A stretch of 64,000 bases of DNA from Prochlorococcus sp. AG-402-M15. GTDB lineage: Bacteria; Cyanobacteriota; Cyanobacteriia; PCC-6307; Cyanobiaceae. The notes beneath the pieces were generated by a model, which had not been told where the DNA came from, made no database searches, and worked only from the letters and a program-made list of their open reading frames with translations. The stretch's first letter is position 1. Every line of letters starts with the position of its first letter. Made by a program: the position numbers and the translations under genes. The DNA is taken from assembly GCA_003216615.1 (NCBI GenBank), contig QCIP01000004.1, positions 92,772 to 156,771 of the forward strand, written 5' to 3'. Of the stretch, positions 10,121-19,851 are shown in pieces.

Positions 10121-12142
10121 ATGCCTCAAGCTTCAGAAATTGCCTGGTTAATTCCTGTTTTTCCACTTATTGGAGCAGTGCTTTCTGGTTTAGGGTTGAT
10201 AAGTTTTAACAAGAAAATTAATAATTCTAGGGGAATTGTTTCTTTAGGTCTGATTTCTTTTGTTGGTATATCTGCGGTAATTAGCTACAAAGCTCTATTT
10301 GAACAAGTTAATGGTTATCAATCAGTAGAAAAATTATTTGTATGGGCTAATGCTGGCGATTTCACAATCCCTATGGGCTTTGTCCTTGATCCTTTGGGTA
10401 GTGTAATGCTTGCTTTAGTAACCACAATAACACTGTTGGTAATGATTTACTCTCATGGTTATATGGCCCATGACAAGGGTTATGTAAGATTTTTTACATA
10501 TTTAGCCCTTTTTAGTAGTTCAATGATGGGATTAATAATTAGTCCAAATTTGTTAGAAATTTACGTTTTTTGGGAATTAGTTGGAATGTGTTCTTACCTA
10601 CTGGTAGGTTTTTGGTACGACAGAGATGGTGCTGCCCATGCTGCGCAAAAAGCATTTGTTGTTAACAGGGTAGGAGACTTTGGATTATTACTAGGTATTC
10701 TGGGTTTATTTTGGGCAACTAATAGTTTTGATTTTAATGAAATAGCTACTGGAATTTCTCAATCTATATCTGATAATTCAATACCTATTTGGGCTGCTTT
10801 AAGCCTTTGTTTTTTAGTTTTTTTAGGACCAATGGCAAAATCTGCGCAGTTTCCTCTTCATGTATGGTTGCCAGATGCTATGGAGGGACCGACACCAATT
10901 TCTGCACTTATACATGCAGCTACAATGGTGGCTGCAGGAATATTTCTAGTAGCTAGGCTACAACCTCTATATTCAATATTTCCCTCTATCCAGTTCATTA
11001 TTGCTTTAGTTGGTACCATTACTTGTTTTTTAGGCGCTTCTATAGCTTTGACCCAAATGGATTTAAAAAAGGGATTAGCATACAGCACCGTTTCTCAGCT
11101 TGGCTATATGATGCTCGCCATGGGTTGTGGAGCTCCAATAGCAGGAATTTTCCATTTGGTTACTCATGCTTGCTTTAAAGCAATGCTGTTTTTAGGATCT
11201 GGTTCTGTGATACATGCTATGGAAGAAGTAGTAGGACATCAACCGGTTTTGGCTCAAGACATGAGATTAATGGGTGGTTTAAGAAAAAAAATGCCATATA
11301 CATCTGCAACCTTTTTAATAGGTTGTGTGGCAATTAGTGGTATTCCTCCGTTGGCAGGTTTTTGGAGTAAAGATGAGATACTTGGAAATGCATTTATATC
11401 ATTCCCAGCTTTTTGGTTTATAGGCCTCTTAACAGCTGGTATGACTGCTTTTTATATGTTTAGGCTTTATTTCTTGACATTTGAGGGTGATTTTAGAGGG
11501 GATAATAAAGAATTACAAAAAGAGCTTTTAATAGCTTCCAAAGTTAATCCAGATGAAGAAAATGAAGAAGAGCATGCAGAACATGGCCATATACATGAGT
11601 CTCCTTGGTCAATGACATTCCCCTTGGTATTTCTAGCTGTGCCATCAGTAATTATTGGCTTTATGGGACTTCCATGGGATAGTAAATTTGCAAATTTACT
11701 AGATCCTGAAGAGGCAGAGATTGCTACAAAAGCTTTCGAATTAAAAGAATTTTTGCCTTTGGCGATAGCCTCAGTTCTGATCGCATCAAGTGGTATCTTT
11801 ATTGCTTATCAGGCATATTTTGTTAAAAAAATTAATTTGTCAATTTTATTTGCAGAAAAGTTTCCTACTATCAACAAGTTTTTATCGAATAAGTGGTATC
11901 TTGATGACCTTAATGAAAAACTTTTCGTAAAAGGTAGTAGAAAACTAGCTAAAGAAGTTTTGGAAGTTGATTCTAAAGTTGTAGATGGCGTCGTGAATCT
12001 CACAGGACTTGTAACTTTAGGTAGTGGAGAAGGTCTAAAATATTTCGAGACCGGTAGAGCCCAATTTTATGCTCTTATTGTATTTGGAGGAGTAATTTTA
12101 TTAGTTGCCATATTTGGCTTTCAATCTCCTCAAGTAACTTAA
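10121..12142 (+). CDS. ndhF: NDH-1 subunit 5 (NdhF1-type)
   Basis: NdhF is the distal proton-pumping, antiporter-like subunit of the NDH-1 membrane arm. The 673-aa polytopic protein contains the signature IYVFWELVGMCSYLLVGFW, the proton-channel block LHVWLPDAMEGPTPISALIHAATMVAAG (described by its ends) and QLGYMMLAMGCG. A histidine/glutamate-rich hydrophilic loop lies near residues 465-490, and the long C-terminal amphipathic region is present. It lies 33 bp after the NnrU gene and 120 bp before ndhD. The closely linked F-D pair resembles the NDH-1L set used for respiration and cyclic flow rather than a CO2-uptake (F3/D3) set. Confidence 0.96.
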   Translation: MPQASEIAWLIPVFPLIGAVLSGLGLISFNKKINNSRGIVSLGLISFVGISAVISYKALFEQVNGYQSVEKLFVWANAGDFTIPMGFVLDPLGSVMLALVTTITLLVMIYSHGYMAHDKGYVRFFTYLALFSSSMMGLIISPNLLEIYVFWELVGMCSYLLVGFWYDRDGAAHAAQKAFVVNRVGDFGLLLGILGLFWATNSFDFNEIATGISQSISDNSIPIWAALSLCFLVFLGPMAKSAQFPLHVWLPDAMEGPTPISALIHAATMVAAGIFLVARLQPLYSIFPSIQFIIALVGTITCFLGASIALTQMDLKKGLAYSTVSQLGYMMLAMGCGAPIAGIFHLVTHACFKAMLFLGSGSVIHAMEEVVGHQPVLAQDMRLMGGLRKKMPYTSATFLIGCVAISGIPPLAGFWSKDEILGNAFISFPAFWFIGLLTAGMTAFYMFRLYFLTFEGDFRGDNKELQKELLIASKVNPDEENEEEHAEHGHIHESPWSMTFPLVFLAVPSVIIGFMGLPWDSKFANLLDPEEAEIATKAFELKEFLPLAIASVLIASSGIFIAYQAYFVKKINLSILFAEKFPTINKFLSNKWYLDDLNEKLFVKGSRKLAKEVLEVDSKVVDGVVNLTGLVTLGSGEGLKYFETGRAQFYALIVFGGVILLVAIFGFQSPQVT

Positions 12143-12262
12143 TTTCAATTGTGTGTCTTCACTGTCCATTGGGTGAAAAAATACAGATAATTTCTAGACT
12201 TTGTTTAAGATAAATTTCTTATTAAATTGAGTACTTATTTTTTTACACATTTTGCGATACAA

Positions 12263-13867
12263 ATGTTAGGAACTTTAGGAGCTGGATTATCTACTTTCCC
12301 TTGGCTGTCGGCTTCAATTTTGTTCCCAATTGGTAGTGCTTTTGTTATACCTTTTTTCCCAGATAAAGGAGATGGTAAAGAGGTTAGATGGTTTGCTTTG
12401 TCTATTGCATTAATAACTTTTTTAATAACTGTAGGTTCATATATAAATGGCTTTGATATTAAAAATGAAAATGTTCAACTTAAAGAAAATATTAGTTGGC
12501 TCCCTGATTTAGGTCTTACTTGGTCTGTCGGCGCTGACGGTATTTCGATGCCTTTAATATTATTAACTAGTTTTATAACTGCCTTAGCAGTTTTAGCAGC
12601 ATGGCCAGTTAAGTTCAAACCAAAATTATTTTTCTTTTTAATCTTGGTGATGGATGGTGGGCAAATCGCAGTATTTGCAGTTCAAGATATGCTTTTATTC
12701 TTTTTAACTTGGGAACTTGAATTGATTCCCGTATACTTATTACTGGCTATATGGGGTGGCAAAAATAGACAATATGCAGCAACGAAATTCATTATTTATA
12801 CAGCTGGGAGTTCGATATTTATCCTCTTGGCAGCATTAGCAATGGGTTTCTATGGAACAGAAATTCCAAATTTTGAGTTTTCTCACTTAGCAGCTCAAGA
12901 TTTTAGTCAAAAATTCCAAATTCTCTGTTATGTCGGTCTCTTAATTGCATTTGGAGTAAAACTCCCAATAGTTCCTCTTCATACTTGGCTTCCAGATGCT
13001 CATGGAGAGGCTACAGCTCCTGTTCATATGCTTTTAGCTGGAATTTTATTGAAGATGGGAGGATACGCTCTTTTAAGATTTAATGCACAATTATTACCAG
13101 TTGCACATGCACAATTTGCCCCTTTATTAATAGTCCTTGGAGTAGTAAATATAATTTATGCTGCATTAACTTCTTTTGCGCAAAGAAATCTCAAAAGAAA
13201 AATTGCATACAGTTCTATTAGCCATATGGGTTTTGTCCTTATTGGAATAGGAAGTTTTAGTAGCCTCGGAACAAGTGGAGCAATGCTACAAATGGTTAGT
13301 CATGGATTAATTGGTGCTAGTTTATTTTTTCTTGTAGGAGCTACTTATGATAGAACAAAGACTCTTAAACTTGATGAAATGAGTGGTGTAGGGCAAAAAA
13401 TGAGAATCATGTTTGCCTTATGGACTGCTTGCTCTCTTGCTTCACTTGCTTTGCCAGGTATGAGTGGATTTGTGTCCGAATTAATGGTATTCACAGGATT
13501 TGTTACCGATGAGGTTTATACACTTCCATTTAGAATAATTATGGCTTCTTTAGCTGCTATAGGTGTGATACTTACTCCTATTTATTTACTTTCAATGTTA
13601 CGAGAAATTTTCTTTGGTAAAGAAAATCCAAAATTAACCGAAGAAAGAAAACTTATTGATGCTGAACCTAGAGAAGTTTATATTATTGCTTGTTTACTTT
13701 TACCAATAATTGGAATTGGTTTATATCCAAGATTAGTTACTGAAAGTTATCTTGCATCTATTAATAATTTAGTTGATAGAGATTTAAGTGCAGTTAAAAG
13801 TTCTGTTAAAACAAATATCTTCTCGGGAACAAAAAAAAGTGAGATTTTAAAGGCTCCTTCAATATAG
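12263..13867 (+). CDS. ndhD: NDH-1 subunit 4 (NdhD1-type)
   Basis: NdhD is an antiporter-like proton-pumping membrane subunit adjacent to NdhF. The polytopic protein of about 534 aa carries [44 protein letters not shown] and [17 protein letters not shown] segments, the typical quinone-oxidoreductase channel motifs. ATG 12263 is preferred because related proteins begin shortly before [15 protein letters not shown]; an in-frame TTG at 12227 would add 12 residues. Neither start has a convincing ribosome-binding site. It is downstream of ndhF in the same direction. Confidence 0.95.
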   Translation: MLGTLGAGLSTFPWLSASILFPIGSAFVIPFFPDKGDGKEVRWFALSIALITFLITVGSYINGFDIKNENVQLKENISWLPDLGLTWSVGADGISMPLILLTSFITALAVLAAWPVKFKPKLFFFLILVMDGGQIAVFAVQDMLLFFLTWELELIPVYLLLAIWGGKNRQYAATKFIIYTAGSSIFILLAALAMGFYGTEIPNFEFSHLAAQDFSQKFQILCYVGLLIAFGVKLPIVPLHTWLPDAHGEATAPVHMLLAGILLKMGGYALLRFNAQLLPVAHAQFAPLLIVLGVVNIIYAALTSFAQRNLKRKIAYSSISHMGFVLIGIGSFSSLGTSGAMLQMVSHGLIGASLFFLVGATYDRTKTLKLDEMSGVGQKMRIMFALWTACSLASLALPGMSGFVSELMVFTGFVTDEVYTLPFRIIMASLAAIGVILTPIYLLSMLREIFFGKENPKLTEERKLIDAEPREVYIIACLLLPIIGIGLYPRLVTESYLASINNLVDRDLSAVKSSVKTNIFSGTKKSEILKAPSI

Positions 13868-13990
13868 TTTTTAAAATTAATGCAATATTGTTTTGCGTTA
13901 AATAAATAAGAAGATATCTTATGAGTAGTTATTAATTAATTTAAGGTAACTTATTTAAATTCTATTGATAGGCAACAATTAGGGCCTAGA

Positions 13991-14812
13991 TTGTTGATCA
14001 AATTTCTTCAAGACGCCGCAGGGAAGGGTGATCTTGATCCATGGGATATTGATGTAATAAGTGTAATTGATAGCTTTTTAGACCAATATTCAAATAATTT
14101 TAAGAAAACTTTATATAGTCAGAATTCATATCATAAAGATTTATCTGAGACAAGCGAGGCATTTTTTGCGGCTTCTGTACTCGTTAATTTGAAGGCTCAA
14201 GTTTTGGAGTCTGATGTTTTCAAAGAAAAATCATCAGATTTTGAAGATGATTTTGATTTAGATGATCAAGATTGGATTGATCAAGAATTTGATATTCCAA
14301 AATACCCTGAAAAATACCTAAGGAGAAGATCGATAGCACAACCAATTCTTAAACGCACAACAACATTGGGAGAATTGGTAAGTCAATTAGAGTCTATTGC
14401 TGAAGTTATAGAAACTCAAGATCTTTTATTAATGAAGAGAAAAAGAAATAAAAAATATTCTGATAGGGCTTTAATTTCTCAAGTTAAATCTTTAGCGCAT
14501 CGAGAAAAACTACCTGAAACTACAAAAGAATTAGGGAAATTTATTGATGGTTGGGAAAAAGCATTACAGTGGACAGACTTTGAATACTTAGTTGAAATTT
14601 GGCAAACGGTTGTAAAAAATGATTTAGATAAAGATCGTCTTGGGGTCTTTTGGGCTTTATTATTTTTATCATCTGAAAACAAAATTGAGATTAAACAAAT
14701 TAATTCCTTATATGGACCAATTCAAATTAAAAGAATAATACCTGAAGGAGGCTTAGCTCAATTGCCTATAGATAATCTTGAGATAAAAAAAAACTATAGC
14801 TCTGCTTTTTAG
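13991..14812 (+). CDS. scpA: segregation and condensation protein A
   Basis: ScpA is the kleisin subunit that bridges SMC heads during chromosome condensation. The protein of at least 273 aa has the kleisin N terminus LIKFLQDAAGKGDLDPWDIDV, an acidic linker (residues 78-100) and a C-terminal winged-helix region. The first canonical start is TTG 13991, but the frame remains open to 13940 and the residues just upstream (about SIDRQQLGPR) look like real coding sequence, so the true start may be upstream at a rare codon. scpB and smc are not in the window. Confidence 0.85.
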   Translation: MLIKFLQDAAGKGDLDPWDIDVISVIDSFLDQYSNNFKKTLYSQNSYHKDLSETSEAFFAASVLVNLKAQVLESDVFKEKSSDFEDDFDLDDQDWIDQEFDIPKYPEKYLRRRSIAQPILKRTTTLGELVSQLESIAEVIETQDLLLMKRKRNKKYSDRALISQVKSLAHREKLPETTKELGKFIDGWEKALQWTDFEYLVEIWQTVVKNDLDKDRLGVFWALLFLSSENKIEIKQINSLYGPIQIKRIIPEGGLAQLPIDNLEIKKNYSSAF

Positions 14813-14860
14813 TAGCTTAATAGTAATAACGTATAATCTTTAAAAAGGGATTTTGAATTC

Positions 14861-16039
14861 ATGAAGGCAATGATACTTGCGGCAGGTAAAGGTACACGTG
14901 TTCAGCCAATAACTCATATTATTCCAAAACCAATGATACCTATTTTACAAAAACCTGTAATGGAGTTTTTATTAGAACTTTTAAAAGAGCATGGCTTTAA
15001 AGAGATAATGGTTAATGTTTCTCACCTCGCTGAAGAAATTGAAAATTACTTTAGGGATGGTCAAAGATTTGGTGTGGAGATAGCATATAGTTTTGAAGGC
15101 AGAATTGAAGATGGTGAATTAATAGGAGATGCTTTAGGTTCTGCAGGAGGATTAAAAAAAATTCAAGATTTTCAAAAATTCTTTGATGAAACTTTTGTTG
15201 TACTATGTGGCGATGCTTTAGTTGACTTAGATTTAACTCAAGCGGTTAAAAAACATAAGGAAAAAGGAGCGATAGCAAGTTTAATAACTAAAAAAGTAAC
15301 TAGAGATCAAGTATCAAGTTATGGCGTAGTAGTTTCAGATGATAATGGACGTATAAAGGCTTTTCAAGAAAAGCCATCTGTAGATGAAGCTTTAGGTGAC
15401 TCTATTAATACAGGTATTTATCTGTTTGAACCTGAAATTTTTAATTACATCCCATCAGGTGAAAAATTTGATATTGGTGCGGATCTCTTTCCAAAACTTG
15501 TTGAAATGAATTTGCCATTTTTTGCACTACCAATGGATTTCGAATGGGTAGATATTGGAAAAGTTCCTGATTATTGGAGTGCTATTCGCAATGTATTACA
15601 AGGCAAGGTAAGACAAGTAGATATACCTGGCAAAGAAATTAAACCTGGAGTTTTTACCGGATTAAATGTTGCTGCTAATTGGGACAAAGTTGATATTACT
15701 GGTCCAGTATATATAGGTGGAATGACAAGAATAGAAGATGGTGCAACAATTATTGGCCCTGCAATGATTGGCCCAAGCTGTTGTATTTGCGAAGGTGCAA
15801 CAATTGATAATTCAATTATTTTTGATTATTCCAAAATTGGCAATGGTGTTCGACTTGTAGATAAATTAGTATTTGGACGTTATTGCGTAGGCAAAAATGG
15901 AGATCACTTCGATTTGCAAGATGCATCTTTGGATTGGTTGATAACAGATTCTAGAAGATCTGATATGACCGAACCATCTCCTCAGCAGAAAGCAATGGCA
16001 GAATTATTAGGTACTGATTTGATTAATATTCCAGATTAA
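14861..16039 (+). CDS. sugar-phosphate nucleotidyltransferase with left-handed beta-helix (GDP-mannose pyrophosphorylase-like)
   Basis: The N-terminal nucleotidyltransferase domain (about residues 1-235) begins MKAMILAAGKGTRVQPIT and includes KPMIPI and CGDALVDLDL, the metal-binding aspartate region. The C-terminal part (about 255-350) contains hexapeptide-like repeats (VYIGGMTRIEDGATIIGPAMIG). Such proteins make NDP-sugars for polysaccharide or glycolipid synthesis; the family includes mannose-1-phosphate guanylyltransferases and glucose-1-phosphate transferases, and the substrate cannot be assigned here. The last 17 bp overlap the 3' end of metF on the other strand. Confidence 0.88.
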   Translation: MKAMILAAGKGTRVQPITHIIPKPMIPILQKPVMEFLLELLKEHGFKEIMVNVSHLAEEIENYFRDGQRFGVEIAYSFEGRIEDGELIGDALGSAGGLKKIQDFQKFFDETFVVLCGDALVDLDLTQAVKKHKEKGAIASLITKKVTRDQVSSYGVVVSDDNGRIKAFQEKPSVDEALGDSINTGIYLFEPEIFNYIPSGEKFDIGADLFPKLVEMNLPFFALPMDFEWVDIGKVPDYWSAIRNVLQGKVRQVDIPGKEIKPGVFTGLNVAANWDKVDITGPVYIGGMTRIEDGATIIGPAMIGPSCCICEGATIDNSIIFDYSKIGNGVRLVDKLVFGRYCVGKNGDHFDLQDASLDWLITDSRRSDMTEPSPQQKAMAELLGTDLINIPD

Positions 16040-16913
16040 GACAAGCTTTTTCAAGAATCTCAGGGATTAAGTGTTCCATCTTAACTGCCATTAGATGAAT
16101 CCCATTCGCTATGTTATAAAAGTCTTGAGCTTGTTCAGCAGCAATTTGAATACCCTCTTCTAAGGGGTTTTTGGCATCTTTAAGACGATTTAATATATTT
16201 TCAGGTATGTTTGCACCAGGGACGTATTTATTTATAAAAAGGGCATTTTTGTAAGACTTTAATAGGAATACACCTGCAATTACAGGAATCTCAAGGGGTT
16301 CCGCTATTTTTTCGCAAAAATTTATTAAATTGTCTCTTTCCATAACCATTTGAGTTTGAATGAATTGAGCTCCAGCCTCTTTCTTTTTTCTTATTCTATT
16401 TTCTAAACTTCTTTGATTTTTACAACTTGGATCTGCAGCAGCTCCTGCATATATAAATGTTTTTTTATCGGGAAGTTCCCCAAAAGTAGGATCAATTCCT
16501 TTATTAAAGGCCTGAATTTGTTGTAGCAATCTTACTGACTCAAACTGATGTACCGCTTTAGCATCTTGTTGATCCCCAGCTTTTACTGAATCACCTGTAA
16601 TACATAAGATGTTTTTAATTCCTAAAGCATTTGCTCCCAGAATGTCTGATTGTAAAGCAATTTTATTACGATCTCTGCAAGATATTTGCATTACTGGTTC
16701 TATCTCATTTTCCAGTAATAGTTTGGACATTGCCAAGCTGCACATTCTCATTACAGCCCTGCTTCCGTCGGTAATGTTAACAGCATGTACATTTTCTTTC
16801 AAAAGTTGTGCTATCTTAATAGATCTTATGGGGTCTCCACCTCTAGGGGGCATTAACTCTGCCGTTATTACTTTGGATTTTTTTTCTAAAGTCTGCTGAA
16901 GTTTTGATTTCAA
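16023..16913 (-). CDS. metF: 5,10-methylenetetrahydrofolate reductase
   Basis: MetF reduces methylene-THF to methyl-THF, the methyl donor for methionine synthesis, using FAD in a TIM barrel. The 296-aa protein has VITAELMPPRGGDP near the start, VNITDGSRAVMRMC, GIKNILCITGD and a RKKKEAGAQFIQTQMV segment, all conserved in the family. It starts with TTG at 16913. Its 3' end overlaps the convergent nucleotidyltransferase gene by 17 bp, and it is divergent from the PedR-like gene across 76 bp. Confidence 0.94.
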   Translation of the reverse strand: MKSKLQQTLEKKSKVITAELMPPRGGDPIRSIKIAQLLKENVHAVNITDGSRAVMRMCSLAMSKLLLENEIEPVMQISCRDRNKIALQSDILGANALGIKNILCITGDSVKAGDQQDAKAVHQFESVRLLQQIQAFNKGIDPTFGELPDKKTFIYAGAAADPSCKNQRSLENRIRKKKEAGAQFIQTQMVMERDNLINFCEKIAEPLEIPVIAGVFLLKSYKNALFINKYVPGANIPENILNRLKDAKNPLEEGIQIAAEQAQDFYNIANGIHLMAVKMEHLIPEILEKACLNLEY

Positions 16914-16989
16914 TTGCTTTTTTTCCTAATCGGTTAACAAGTGTAATGGGATTGCTAAACTTAATTAATATAAAAAAGGAACTGTTTAA

Positions 16990-17268
16990 ATGCAAATGGT
17001 TGAAGAAGAAGTAAACAACATTGATATGATGGGTCTCTCAACAAGAGAGATGGAAATCATTGATCTAGTAGCTGATGGTCTTACTAATCAAGAAATTGCA
17101 GTAAAATTAACTATCAGTAAAAGAACTGTTGATAATCATGTAAGTAATATGTTTACAAAAACAGGTTCCAAAAATAGAGTAGCACTTTTAAATTGGGCAA
17201 TGGATAATGGAAAGATTTGCAGAGACGGATTTAATTGTTGTTCCCTTCCGGACTCTGATCAAGATTAG
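16990..17268 (+). CDS. pedR: small LuxR-type regulator, PedR-like
   Basis: The 92-aa protein is essentially one LuxR/FixJ helix-turn-helix: LSTREMEIIDLVADGLTNQEIAVKLTISKRTVDNHVSNM spans residues 16-54 (described in parts). The C-terminal tail has Cys77, Cys83 and Cys84 (KICRDGFNCC). Synechocystis PedR is a same-sized LuxR protein that is active when reduced and is inactivated through a C-terminal cysteine when light drives thioredoxin. The cysteine-bearing tail supports that match. GGA lies upstream of the start. The 3' end overlaps the next, convergent small gene by 38 bp. Confidence 0.82.
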   Translation: MQMVEEEVNNIDMMGLSTREMEIIDLVADGLTNQEIAVKLTISKRTVDNHVSNMFTKTGSKNRVALLNWAMDNGKICRDGFNCCSLPDSDQD

Positions 17269-17416
17269 TACCCCTTCCTTTTTTTGTATAGTTAGCTAAA
17301 TCCATTAAACAATAATTTGTCGAACTTAATTCGAAGAGTTCAGCATATGCTATGCAGGCATCTTTGTCCGAATCAACAAATCTTAAGATTCCTTCCTTGT
17401 CGTAAAGACCATACAT
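17231..17416 (-). CDS. small protein of unknown function (61 aa)
   Basis: The protein starts MYGLYDKEGILRFVDSDKDACIAY and has two cysteines and a glycine- and asparagine-rich end; it has no membrane segment. I do not recognise a characterised family, but the N-terminal half looks like a folded beta-alpha unit and resembles small conserved proteins of marine picocyanobacteria. The last 13 codons overlap the 3' end of the PedR-like gene on the opposite strand, so the two transcripts are necessarily complementary there. It could be a co-regulated partner of that gene; this is inference. Confidence 0.6.
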   Translation of the reverse strand: MYGLYDKEGILRFVDSDKDACIAYAELFELSSTNYCLMDLANYTKKGRGTNLDQSPEGNNN

Positions 17417-17510
17417 TTAAAGAAGAGAAAATTTATTACTAAAATATAAAGAAAATATAAAGGATAGATGGTTCCTTTGACTAGTTATTTTTGAAAGTTG
17501 TCAAATATTT

Positions 17511-17978
17511 CTACTTCCATTTTGAAAAAGGTTTGTTAAGAAGACTAAAGTTAGAGTAATGTTTCATTCCAGTTATTTCTCTTGATATAAATGAAGGGAG
17601 ATTTAAATCTTCCTCTTCTCTTGAGAGTTCAATTTCAGCAATTTCAAGTGGATAATTATTTTCTTTAAAGCAATCTATAATCCAAGATTTTTTTTCAACT
17701 TCTAAAAAAAATCTTTCTTTTTTTATAGTATTAGATAGATTTGACATTATTGTTTCACCATCTTTTCGTGGAATTGAGTATTCAAATTCAAAGTTGGTAA
17801 AGCTTTCGATATGTTTTTTAAGAGCAATTTTAAAGTCTTTGCCCGTAAACCTTATTCTTATAATCCAATCATCTAAAGTTTTTGTTAAATATCCTTGTTC
17901 AATGAAAATCTTTTTTGTGATGAATTTTTTCCAATGATCATTTTTTATAAGAAATCGTCTTTCTATTTCTAAGGCCAT
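17511..17978 (-). CDS. CYTH-domain protein (triphosphate tunnel metalloenzyme)
   Basis: The 155-aa protein has the CYTH/TTM hallmark near the N terminus, LEIERRFLI (the EXEXK-type motif, here EIERRF), followed by an alternating basic/acidic strand pattern: RIRFTGKDFKIALKK, FEFEYSIP and AEIELSREEE. Bacterial members hydrolyse inorganic tripolyphosphate or nucleoside triphosphates, and a few are adenylate cyclases. The ATG at 17978 follows the nadK stop with no spacer, so it is the last gene of the ndhA-I-G-E-nadK run. A functional link to NAD kinase is suggested only by coupling. Confidence 0.85.
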   Translation of the reverse strand: MALEIERRFLIKNDHWKKFITKKIFIEQGYLTKTLDDWIIRIRFTGKDFKIALKKHIESFTNFEFEYSIPRKDGETIMSNLSNTIKKERFFLEVEKKSWIIDCFKENNYPLEIAEIELSREEEDLNLPSFISREITGMKHYSNFSLLNKPFSKWK

Positions 17979-18890
17979 TTAATTTTTTGGATTTTTTAGA
18001 GATAAATCTCCTTTCCAATCTAGTTTTTTTATTAAGGTATTGTAATAGTTAATGCTCTTTTTAAATTTTATTATTTTGCAGGGTGATTTCCCTTTCTTAA
18101 TCTCACAATAATAATTTTCTTTAATGGTCATACATTTTGAACCGTCTCTCCATAATTTAATTGCCCCTTTACTTTTTTTTACTGGTTTAATAATTACCCT
18201 ACTAGTATTAGGTATAACGATTGGTCTACTAGCTAAACTCATTGGGCATATAGGGTTTATTAGCATTGCATCTATATGAGGATGCACAATTGGACCACCT
18301 GCAGCCATTGAGTATGCTGTCGAACCAGTAGATGTAGAAATAATCAATCCATCACCTTTATATTCATTCACCTTCTCGTTATCTATTTCAATTTGTATTT
18401 GGTTGGTAGGAGAAATATCCTCTTCAACAGATTTAAAATAAAAATCATTTAATGCATCGTAACTTTTTATAATTTTTTTTTCAGGACTTGTCCCACTAAT
18501 ACAAACATTACAATTTAATCTATTACGAAAGTCAATTATGTATTCTTCATTTTCAAGGATTTCAATAAAAGATTTGTCAAATAAAAATTCTTTTTCTTGA
18601 GTAAGAAACCCCAAATTACCACCAATATTAATGCTCAATAAAGGAATATCATAATCCGCTAATGCATTTGCACATTTAAGGAAGGTTCCATCTCCACCAA
18701 GCACTATTCCAATGTCTGGTTGTGATTCTGAATTACAAAGATATTTTTCAATTTCATCTTCATGAAAATCACTTTCAATCCTTTTTGATTTAATATTTTT
18801 AGCTTTAAGAACTTCTTCACAGAATTTTGAAGCCTCTAGAGCTATAGAACTATCTGAACGATATACAATGAGCACTAATGAAAGTTTCAT
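17979..18890 (-). CDS. nadK: NAD kinase
   Basis: NadK phosphorylates NAD to NADP, the acceptor of photosystem I electrons. The 303-aa protein has the catalytic [11 protein letters not shown] motif (near residues 65-75), the [12 protein letters not shown] block, and the [24 protein letters not shown] segment that binds NAD (named by its ends). It starts 9 bp after ndhE and ends directly against the CYTH gene start. Linking NADP supply to an operon of NDH-1 subunits makes physiological sense, though the operon is inferred from spacing. Confidence 0.95.
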   Translation of the reverse strand: MKLSLVLIVYRSDSSIALEASKFCEEVLKAKNIKSKRIESDFHEDEIEKYLCNSESQPDIGIVLGGDGTFLKCANALADYDIPLLSINIGGNLGFLTQEKEFLFDKSFIEILENEEYIIDFRNRLNCNVCISGTSPEKKIIKSYDALNDFYFKSVEEDISPTNQIQIEIDNEKVNEYKGDGLIISTSTGSTAYSMAAGGPIVHPHIDAMLINPICPMSLASRPIVIPNTSRVIIKPVKKSKGAIKLWRDGSKCMTIKENYYCEIKKGKSPCKIIKFKKSINYYNTLIKKLDWKGDLSLKNPKN

Positions 18891-18899
18891 TTAATGTTT

Positions 18900-19220
18900 T
18901 TACCATTTTAATAAATTAAAACTTTCCATATCTACAGTCACCCTATTTCTATAAAGAGATAACAATATAGCTAATCCAACGGCTGCTTCTGCGGCAGCAA
19001 CAGTAATCACAAAAATCGCAAAAACTTGTCCTTGAATTAAATTATTATCAATATAAGAAGAAAACGCCATCAAGTTTATATTTACCGCATTGAGCATTAA
19101 TTCAATGCTCATAAGAACTCTGACAGCATTTCTGCTATTTAATAATCCCCAAATACCAATGCAAAATAGTGCTGAAGATACTATCAAAAAGGCTTGAAGA
19201 GGAATTGATTCTAAATTCAT
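18900..19220 (-). CDS. ndhE: NDH-1 subunit 4L
   Basis: NdhE (NuoK homologue) is a three-helix subunit of the NDH-1 proton-pumping arm. The 106-aa protein has the motif [17 protein letters not shown] with the conserved membrane glutamate, and a second glutamate in [15 protein letters not shown]. It lies 18 bp after ndhG and 9 bp before nadK in a tight leftward operon. Confidence 0.96.
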   Translation of the reverse strand: MNLESIPLQAFLIVSSALFCIGIWGLLNSRNAVRVLMSIELMLNAVNINLMAFSSYIDNNLIQGQVFAIFVITVAAAEAAVGLAILLSLYRNRVTVDMESFNLLKW

Positions 19221-19238
19221 AATAAGAAAGTCGTAAGG

Positions 19239-19838
19239 TTAATTTTTATTTGTAAGTAATGGTTCTGATGATTTCTCAATCAACTCTTGATCAACAGGTA
19301 GTCCTGTCGAAATATCTTTGCTCATTACATCTCTTCTAGCTAAAACAATAGCCCCAATCATTGCCATTAAAAGTAAAACTGAAGCTACTTCAAATGGGAG
19401 TAAATAATCACTAAATAGATGCTCACCAATCCTAATAGTTGATTCTTCTCCAATTGAGTTTTGAGGATTTGATAGACTCCATACACTGGTTAAGTCAACT
19501 CTTATTAAGAGACTGAGTAGGGTTAAACATATCGATGTTGATATAATTCTTCTCGATTTAATATCATTGATAGGCTTTAAATCTTCTTTTTTATTAACTA
19601 GCATTATTGCAAAAATTATTAATACATTAACTGCACCTACATAAACTAAAACTTGTGCTGCAGCAACAAAACTTGCATTTAAAAGAAGATATAATCCTGC
19701 CACACTCATGAAGACACCTCCAAGGAGAAAGGCTGAATAAACAATACTTTCGAGCAATACAACGCCCAATGCTCCAATAAGGACAACTAAAGATAAAACT
19801 GTAAAACAAATAAATTGTGTTGTTATTGCGATTGACAT
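19239..19838 (-). CDS. ndhG: NDH-1 subunit 6
   Basis: NdhG (NuoJ homologue) is a five-helix NDH-1 membrane subunit. The 199-aa protein includes VFMSVAGLYLLLNASFVAA and QVLVYVGAVNVLIIFAIMLV, the most conserved helices. It sits 13 bp after ndhI and 18 bp before ndhE. A hydrophilic tail of about 35 residues follows the last helix, as in other cyanobacteria. Confidence 0.96.
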   Translation of the reverse strand: MSIAITTQFICFTVLSLVVLIGALGVVLLESIVYSAFLLGGVFMSVAGLYLLLNASFVAAAQVLVYVGAVNVLIIFAIMLVNKKEDLKPINDIKSRRIISTSICLTLLSLLIRVDLTSVWSLSNPQNSIGEESTIRIGEHLFSDYLLPFEVASVLLLMAMIGAIVLARRDVMSKDISTGLPVDQELIEKSSEPLLTNKN

Positions 19839-19851
19839 AAATTAATGGAAA

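Noticed and set aside
12143..12262. TTCAC/GTGAA hairpin downstream of ndhF
   Set aside because: Only five base pairs, followed by an A-run rather than a T-run on the coding strand, so not a terminator.
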